From an uncultured bacterium (lineage in GTDB: Bacteria; Actinomycetota; Coriobacteriia; Coriobacteriales; Eggerthellaceae), in contig CAJMLT010000002.1 of assembly GCA_905214325.1 (NCBI GenBank), positions 1 through 64,000 of the forward strand: a stretch of 64,000 bases of DNA, read 5' to 3'. The notes below the pieces were generated by a model. That model had not been told where the DNA came from and ran no database searches. It was given only the letters and a program-made list of their open reading frames with translations. How positions within the stretch are numbered: position 1 is the stretch's first letter; each line of letters starts with the position of its first letter. Position numbers and translations under genes: made by a program. Below are positions 60,379 through 64,000 of this stretch, piece after piece.

Positions 60379-61291
60379 GGTCGACGAAGCTTTCAGTCAT
60401 TCCTTTTTCGAAAATTCTTCCTGTGCATTCGGTGTATTTGATGGTGTGCATAGGGGACATCGTTACCTTTTGCAGTGCGCCCAGGATACGGCGCATGAAA
60501 ACGGTGGCATGTCTATCGCTTTGACCTTCGACATAGATCCCGATGAGCTGTTCCATGCGGATCGTTTGAAGAAACTCATGTCAAACGAGATGCGTCTGGC
60601 CGCGCTCGAGCAAAGCGGAGTCGACGCCGTGGTGGTGCTTCCCTTCACGCCGGAGTTCGCCTCCCTTTCACCGAAGGAGTTTCTCGATACCACCTTCAAC
60701 GGACATGCTCCCGCGCATCTCCATGTCGGTCTCGATTTTCATTTCGGAGCCCGTGCGGCGGGAAGTGTGGTCGAATTGGGGGAGTGGGGCGTGGTAAGCG
60801 GAACGCATATCGATGCCCACAATCTGAAAAGTTCCGACGGGCAGCCCATTACCGCTACTCGCATCAGAAAGCTTCTCGCCGTTCACGACCTCGATGAAGC
60901 GGAAAAACTTCTCGGGCGTCGCTACTTCGTGAACGGTCTCGTCCAGCCGGGTCGTGGGGAAGGAGTCGACATGGGTTTCCGTACGGCCAATCTCGTCATT
61001 CCCCCTAATCGTCAGGTTCTTTCCGAAGGGGTCTATTCGGCCTATGCCGTGGTGGATGGTCGTCGTTATAAGGCTGCGGTGTCGGTGGGGGTCTCTCCGG
61101 TGTTCGCCGACGAGACCGAAGCGACTTGCGAAGCGCATATCCTTGATTTCGAAGGTGACATCTACGGCGATGAGATCATCGTGGAGTTCGTCGAATTCCT
61201 GCGACCGATGATCAAGTTCGATTCAACCGATGAACTCATACGAACCGTCTTAGGCAACATAGAACACGTTCGTACGACGTTGGTTCTCTAG
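60362..61291 (+). CDS. ribF: Bifunctional riboflavin kinase / FAD synthetase
   Basis: Makes FMN and FAD from riboflavin. The 309-residue protein has an adenylyltransferase domain (FGVFDGVHRGHRYLL, FDIDP, LHVGLDFHFGARAAG, then SSDGQPITATRIRKLL) and a C-terminal riboflavin kinase domain (FVNGLVQPGRGEGVDMGFRTANL, GVYSAYAV). GTG 60362 is chosen with TAGGTG upstream; GTG 60353 is an alternative. Both overlap truB, so the gene is translationally coupled. It appears to close the operon; a 138-bp gap precedes hppA. Confidence 0.95.
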   Translation: MTPIYKVDEAFSHSFFENSSCAFGVFDGVHRGHRYLLQCAQDTAHENGGMSIALTFDIDPDELFHADRLKKLMSNEMRLAALEQSGVDAVVVLPFTPEFASLSPKEFLDTTFNGHAPAHLHVGLDFHFGARAAGSVVELGEWGVVSGTHIDAHNLKSSDGQPITATRIRKLLAVHDLDEAEKLLGRRYFVNGLVQPGRGEGVDMGFRTANLVIPPNRQVLSEGVYSAYAVVDGRRYKAAVSVGVSPVFADETEATCEAHILDFEGDIYGDEIIVEFVEFLRPMIKFDSTDELIRTVLGNIEHVRTTLVL

Positions 61292-61401
61292 CGTTTCATC
61301 CTCTTGGAGAAATAAGAACATTTCGTTGCTGAAATCCCCCGATTATGTCGTACAATCATAAATTGTTGCTTTTTTGTAAATGTAGATAGAAAAAGCACTT
61401 T

Positions 61402-61413
61402 TGTACCTGTACA
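61402..61413 (+). promoter_or_regulatory. Operator-like dyad in the hppA leader
   Basis: TGTAC-CT-GTACA (61402-61413), a perfect 5-bp dyad a few bases before the ribosome-binding site. A weak promoter (TTGCTG at 61326, TACAAT at 61351, 19-bp spacer) lies upstream. Confidence 0.35.
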
Positions 61414-61429
61414 GATAAGGAGGAAAGAC

Positions 61430-63547
61430 GTGACTCTTCAAGTCGCATGGTTTGCCCCCATCGCTGCCATTATCGGTATCGTCATGGCGGGTTACCTAGG
61501 TTCCTGGGTCCTCAAGCAGGATCCCGGCAATGACAAGATGAACGGTATCTCGATCAAGATCCAGCAAGGTGCCAAGGCATTCTTGATGAGCGAATACAAG
61601 TTGCTGGTCATCTTCGGCATTGTTGTCGCCATCGTGATGGGTGTCGCTTTGAGCCCGTTCACTGCATTGGCTTTCATCACGGGCGGAGTTCTTTCCGCTC
61701 TCGCCGGTTATATCGGCATGCACGTTGCCACACGCGCCAACACCCGTACGGCTCACGCCGCCGAGGAATCGGTCGCAAAGGCGCTCAACGTCAGCTTCAA
61801 ATCCGGTTTGACCATGGGTTTGTCCGTAGCATCGTTTGCGCTGCTCGGTCTTTCCCTGTGGATCATTCTCGAGATCTTCGGCGTTTCGACGCCTGATCTC
61901 ATGCATGATCACGCCGGCATCGTCGAAGGTTTTGCCACAGGCGCTTCCGCCGTTGCGCTCTTCGCTCGTGTCGGTGGCGGCATCTATACGAAGGCTGCTG
62001 ACGTTGGAGCCGACCTGGTCGGCAAGGTCGAGGCGGGAATCCCCGAAGACGATCCCCGCAACCCTGCAACCATCGCCGACAACGTCGGTGACAACGTCGG
62101 TGACGTCGCCGGCATGGGTGCCGACCTTTTCGAGTCCTACACGGGTTCCATCCTTGCCCCCACCATCTTGGCCGTGACGTTCGTCGTCGCCGGCTACTTC
62201 GGTGTCGGCTCCATCGATGAGACCTGGGCGTTAGTTGTTCCCCTGCTCATCGCCGGTTGCGGCATCATCACCTCGATCATCGGTCTTTTCGCGGTGCGCA
62301 CAAAGGAAGGCGCCGACCTTCATAAGGCTTTGAACCGCGGTACCTATCTCGCCGCCGGTATCGAGATCGTCGCTATCTTTGCCATCTTCTACGTTTGGAG
62401 TACGCAGACCACCACCGCTCAGCCTCTTTGGTTGTTCGGTTCCGTTCTCTGTGGCCTCATCGCCGGTTTGCTTATCGGTCGCACCACCGAGTATTTCTGC
62501 TCGGATCATTACAAGCCCGTCAAGCGTATTGCCGAAGCTTCCGAAACGGGAGCGGCGACCACTATCATCGAGGGTATTTCCACGGGTATGCTCTCCACTA
62601 TCATTCCCATTCTGCTGGTCGCACTCGCCATCATAGGCGCCTACACCTTCGGCAATATGGCTTTCCCTGAAGTCGCGGTTCAAGATGGTCTTCCCATCGG
62701 CCTGTTCGGTGTGGCTCTTGCCGCTACGGGTATGCTCTCCAACACCGCCATCACCATCGGTGTCGATGCCTACGGTCCTGTCGCTGACAACGCCGGTGGC
62801 ATCGCTGAGATGGCCGGTATGCCCGAGGAAATTCGTGAGCGCACCGATCAACTCGATGCCGTAGGTAATACGACGGCTGCGATCGCCAAGGGCTTCGCTA
62901 TCTCTTCGGCAGGTTTGGCTGCTATCTCCCTGTTCGTTTCCTATCAGGCGACGATGAGTCACGCACTGCCTTCCTTCGAGCTTACGTTGACCGATCCGCT
63001 GATCATCGCGGGCATCTTCATCGGCGCCATGATTCCCTTCATGTTCGCCGCCCTGACCATGGGTGCCGTCTCCCGTGCCGCTCATGCGATGGTTGAGGAA
63101 GTTCGTCGTCAGTTCCGCGAGATCAAAGGCATCATGGAATATGAAGCCGAACCCGAATACGACAAGTGTGTCGCCATTTCCACGCAGTCCGCTCTGCGTG
63201 AAATGATGCTGCCGGGTATTCTGGCTATCGTGGTACCGATCGTCATCGGTTGCTTCAACCCCTCCATGCTCGGTGGCTTTTTGGCCGGTGCCGTTGCTAC
63301 GGGCATGTTGATGGCTATCTTCATGTCCAATGCCGGTGGTGCTTGGGATAATGCGAAGAAGTACATCGAAGGTGGTGCTCATGGTGGTAAGGGCTCTGAC
63401 GCCCATAAGGCCGCCGTCGTCGGCGACACCGTCGGTGATCCCTTCAAGGACACCTCCGGTCCGTCCATGAACATCTTGATCAACCTGATGACTATCGTTT
63501 CGTTGACTTTCTCACCCTTGTTCATCATGATCCAGACGATGCTCTAA
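61430..63547 (+). CDS. hppA: Membrane-bound ion-pumping pyrophosphatase (K+-dependent type)
   Basis: Couples PPi hydrolysis to H+ or Na+ export across the membrane, saving energy in anaerobes. The 705-residue protein has about 16 membrane segments and the catalytic motifs DVGADLVGKVEAGIPEDDPRNPATIADNVGDNVGD and GDTVGDPFKDTSGPSMN. The GNTTAA sequence (Ala where K+-independent enzymes have Lys) marks the K+-dependent subclass; I cannot decide between H+ and Na+ as pumped ion. GTG 61430 follows AAGGAGGAAA. It seems monocistronic, with a strong terminator after it. Confidence 0.97.
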   Translation: MTLQVAWFAPIAAIIGIVMAGYLGSWVLKQDPGNDKMNGISIKIQQGAKAFLMSEYKLLVIFGIVVAIVMGVALSPFTALAFITGGVLSALAGYIGMHVATRANTRTAHAAEESVAKALNVSFKSGLTMGLSVASFALLGLSLWIILEIFGVSTPDLMHDHAGIVEGFATGASAVALFARVGGGIYTKAADVGADLVGKVEAGIPEDDPRNPATIADNVGDNVGDVAGMGADLFESYTGSILAPTILAVTFVVAGYFGVGSIDETWALVVPLLIAGCGIITSIIGLFAVRTKEGADLHKALNRGTYLAAGIEIVAIFAIFYVWSTQTTTAQPLWLFGSVLCGLIAGLLIGRTTEYFCSDHYKPVKRIAEASETGAATTIIEGISTGMLSTIIPILLVALAIIGAYTFGNMAFPEVAVQDGLPIGLFGVALAATGMLSNTAITIGVDAYGPVADNAGGIAEMAGMPEEIRERTDQLDAVGNTTAAIAKGFAISSAGLAAISLFVSYQATMSHALPSFELTLTDPLIIAGIFIGAMIPFMFAALTMGAVSRAAHAMVEEVRRQFREIKGIMEYEAEPEYDKCVAISTQSALREMMLPGILAIVVPIVIGCFNPSMLGGFLAGAVATGMLMAIFMSNAGGAWDNAKKYIEGGAHGGKGSDAHKAAVVGDTVGDPFKDTSGPSMNILINLMTIVSLTFSPLFIMIQTML

Positions 63548-63574
63548 GTCGCATCATCGATGCCGATCCATCGC

Positions 63575-63612
63575 ATCCCCGTTCCTCCTTTGTGAGGGGC
63601 GGGGATTTTTTT
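63575..63612 (+). terminator. Terminator after hppA
   Basis: ATCCCCG pairs with CGGGGAT, with inner CCTC/GAGG, followed by seven T. It separates hppA from the converging permease gene. Confidence 0.92.
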
Positions 63613-63624
63613 CGTAAGGAGCGT

Positions 63625-64000
63625 TTAGAGGGAGATGAACAACGGTGAGGCTTCGGAGGTGAAGAGAAGAATCGCCCCGATGACGACCAGGAGAGCATAG
63701 ACGATCCGTAGAAACACCTCTTTGTCGATACGTGCCGAAATCCGATTACCTAAGAAGGTTGCCAGAAAACCAAGGGGAATGGTGAAGAGCAGTATAAGAC
63801 CCACTTCCATGGTGAAATGACCCTGTACGAATGCGATGCAGCCGTAGATGAAATTGAGAACGGTCCAAAGTGCGGAGAGGGTTGCTCGAAACTCCGCGGT
63901 GTCGGCGAACTTCTGTATGGCATAGATTACGAGAAGGGCTCCCCCCGCTACGAACATGCCTTGCATGAGTCCGGCTCCGGCCAAGACGAACCAGAGAACC
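63625..64000 (-). CDS. TauE/SafE-family permease, 3' part (partial)
   Basis: C-terminal 124 residues of a multi-spanning permease whose 5' end lies beyond the right edge; the frame stays open to position 64000 (VLWFVLAGAGLMQGMF). Four hydrophobic segments are visible, with LGNRISARIDKEVFLRIVYALLVVIGAILL, the TauE/SafE (sulfite exporter, DUF81) C-terminal pattern with the G-N-R-x-x-x-x-I-D motif. Substrates in the family include sulfite, sulfoacetate and other organic anions; it is undetermined here. The gene converges on hppA. Confidence 0.88.
   Translation of the reverse strand, partial: VLWFVLAGAGLMQGMFVAGGALLVIYAIQKFADTAEFRATLSALWTVLNFIYGCIAFVQGHFTMEVGLILLFTIPLGFLATFLGNRISARIDKEVFLRIVYALLVVIGAILLFTSEASPLFISL

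Noticed and set aside
62231..63406. 391-codon minus-strand frame opposite hppA
   Set aside because: Composition is Gly/Asp/Arg/His-rich as expected from reading hppA backwards; no domain.
1..64000. CRISPR arrays, insertion sequences, prophage, rRNA, toxin-antitoxin or defence systems
   Set aside because: Looked for direct repeats, transposase, integrase and defence-family motifs; none seen. All recognisable genes are chromosomal housekeeping or envelope genes.

Overview
The window looks like the chromosome of an anaerobic Gram-positive actinobacterium of the class Coriobacteriia (Eggerthellales/Coriobacteriales type); I cannot name a genus or species. The case rests on moderately GC-rich coding sequence with strong use of CGT/CGC, GAT and ATC codons, an AddAB-type recombination pair, a terminator-linked T-box, class III (anaerobic) ribonucleotide reductase, a cytochrome bd oxidase, a membrane pyrophosphatase and a GlnR-like operator ahead of amtB. 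I see no insertion sequence, prophage, CRISPR array or rRNA. It reads as ordinary, densely packed core chromosome, so most of the interest lies between genes and in a few degenerate enzymes.

Layout: 1-3074 holds the 3' end of metG, tatD, an iron-sulfur flavoprotein and rsmA, then veg (3200-3541) and a two-way terminator. On the minus strand, 3677-7197 is an ECF transporter operon (T component, two ATPases, TrpP-like S component) behind a T-box leader whose specifier reads best as UGG (Trp). A tRNA-Ala(CGC) follows on the minus strand with its own promoter and terminator, then galU and a flavodoxin. The gap 8990-9446 contains a chain of perfect stem-loops that on the minus strand expose UCCCC loops behind a TATAAT box; this is my best candidate for an undescribed small RNA.

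9447-15017 carries a homocysteine-methyltransferase-like protein that has lost its zinc ligands, a small partner ORF, nrdD-nrdG behind two NrdR boxes, and a DUF2804 protein. 15396-24939 holds addB-addA, rarA, a DUF948 protein and an AI-2E-family permease. 25017-35753 runs alaS, ruvX, mltG, a YqeG-like phosphatase, a catalytically degenerate AroE-like protein, aroC-aroK-aroB-aroQ, an M24 peptidase and efp. 35886-42106 is a carboxylase/translation/isoprenoid cluster: a carboxyltransferase-BCCP fusion with an apparent internal accB start, accC, an Asp23 protein, nusB, xseB and dxs.

42161-47067 has a GNAT acetyltransferase, amtB-glnB (a PII protein without the modifiable T-loop tyrosine) and cydAB on the minus strand with a Rex-like box over its -35. 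47348-53026 has leuA, a zinc-ribbon membrane protein, an EAL phosphodiesterase with a degenerate GGDEF domain, and two linked cell-envelope proteins. 53251-61291 is the classic rimP-nusA-rnpM-infB-rbfA-nrnA-truB-ribF operon behind a promoter and a leader attenuator. It is followed by hppA and the 3' part of a TauE-type permease on the minus strand.

Together the genes cover translation and tRNA charging, aromatic and leucine biosynthesis, carboxylation, nitrogen uptake and sensing, anaerobic dNTP synthesis, oxygen scavenging and DNA break repair. All calls come from reading sequence by eye; no database search was run.
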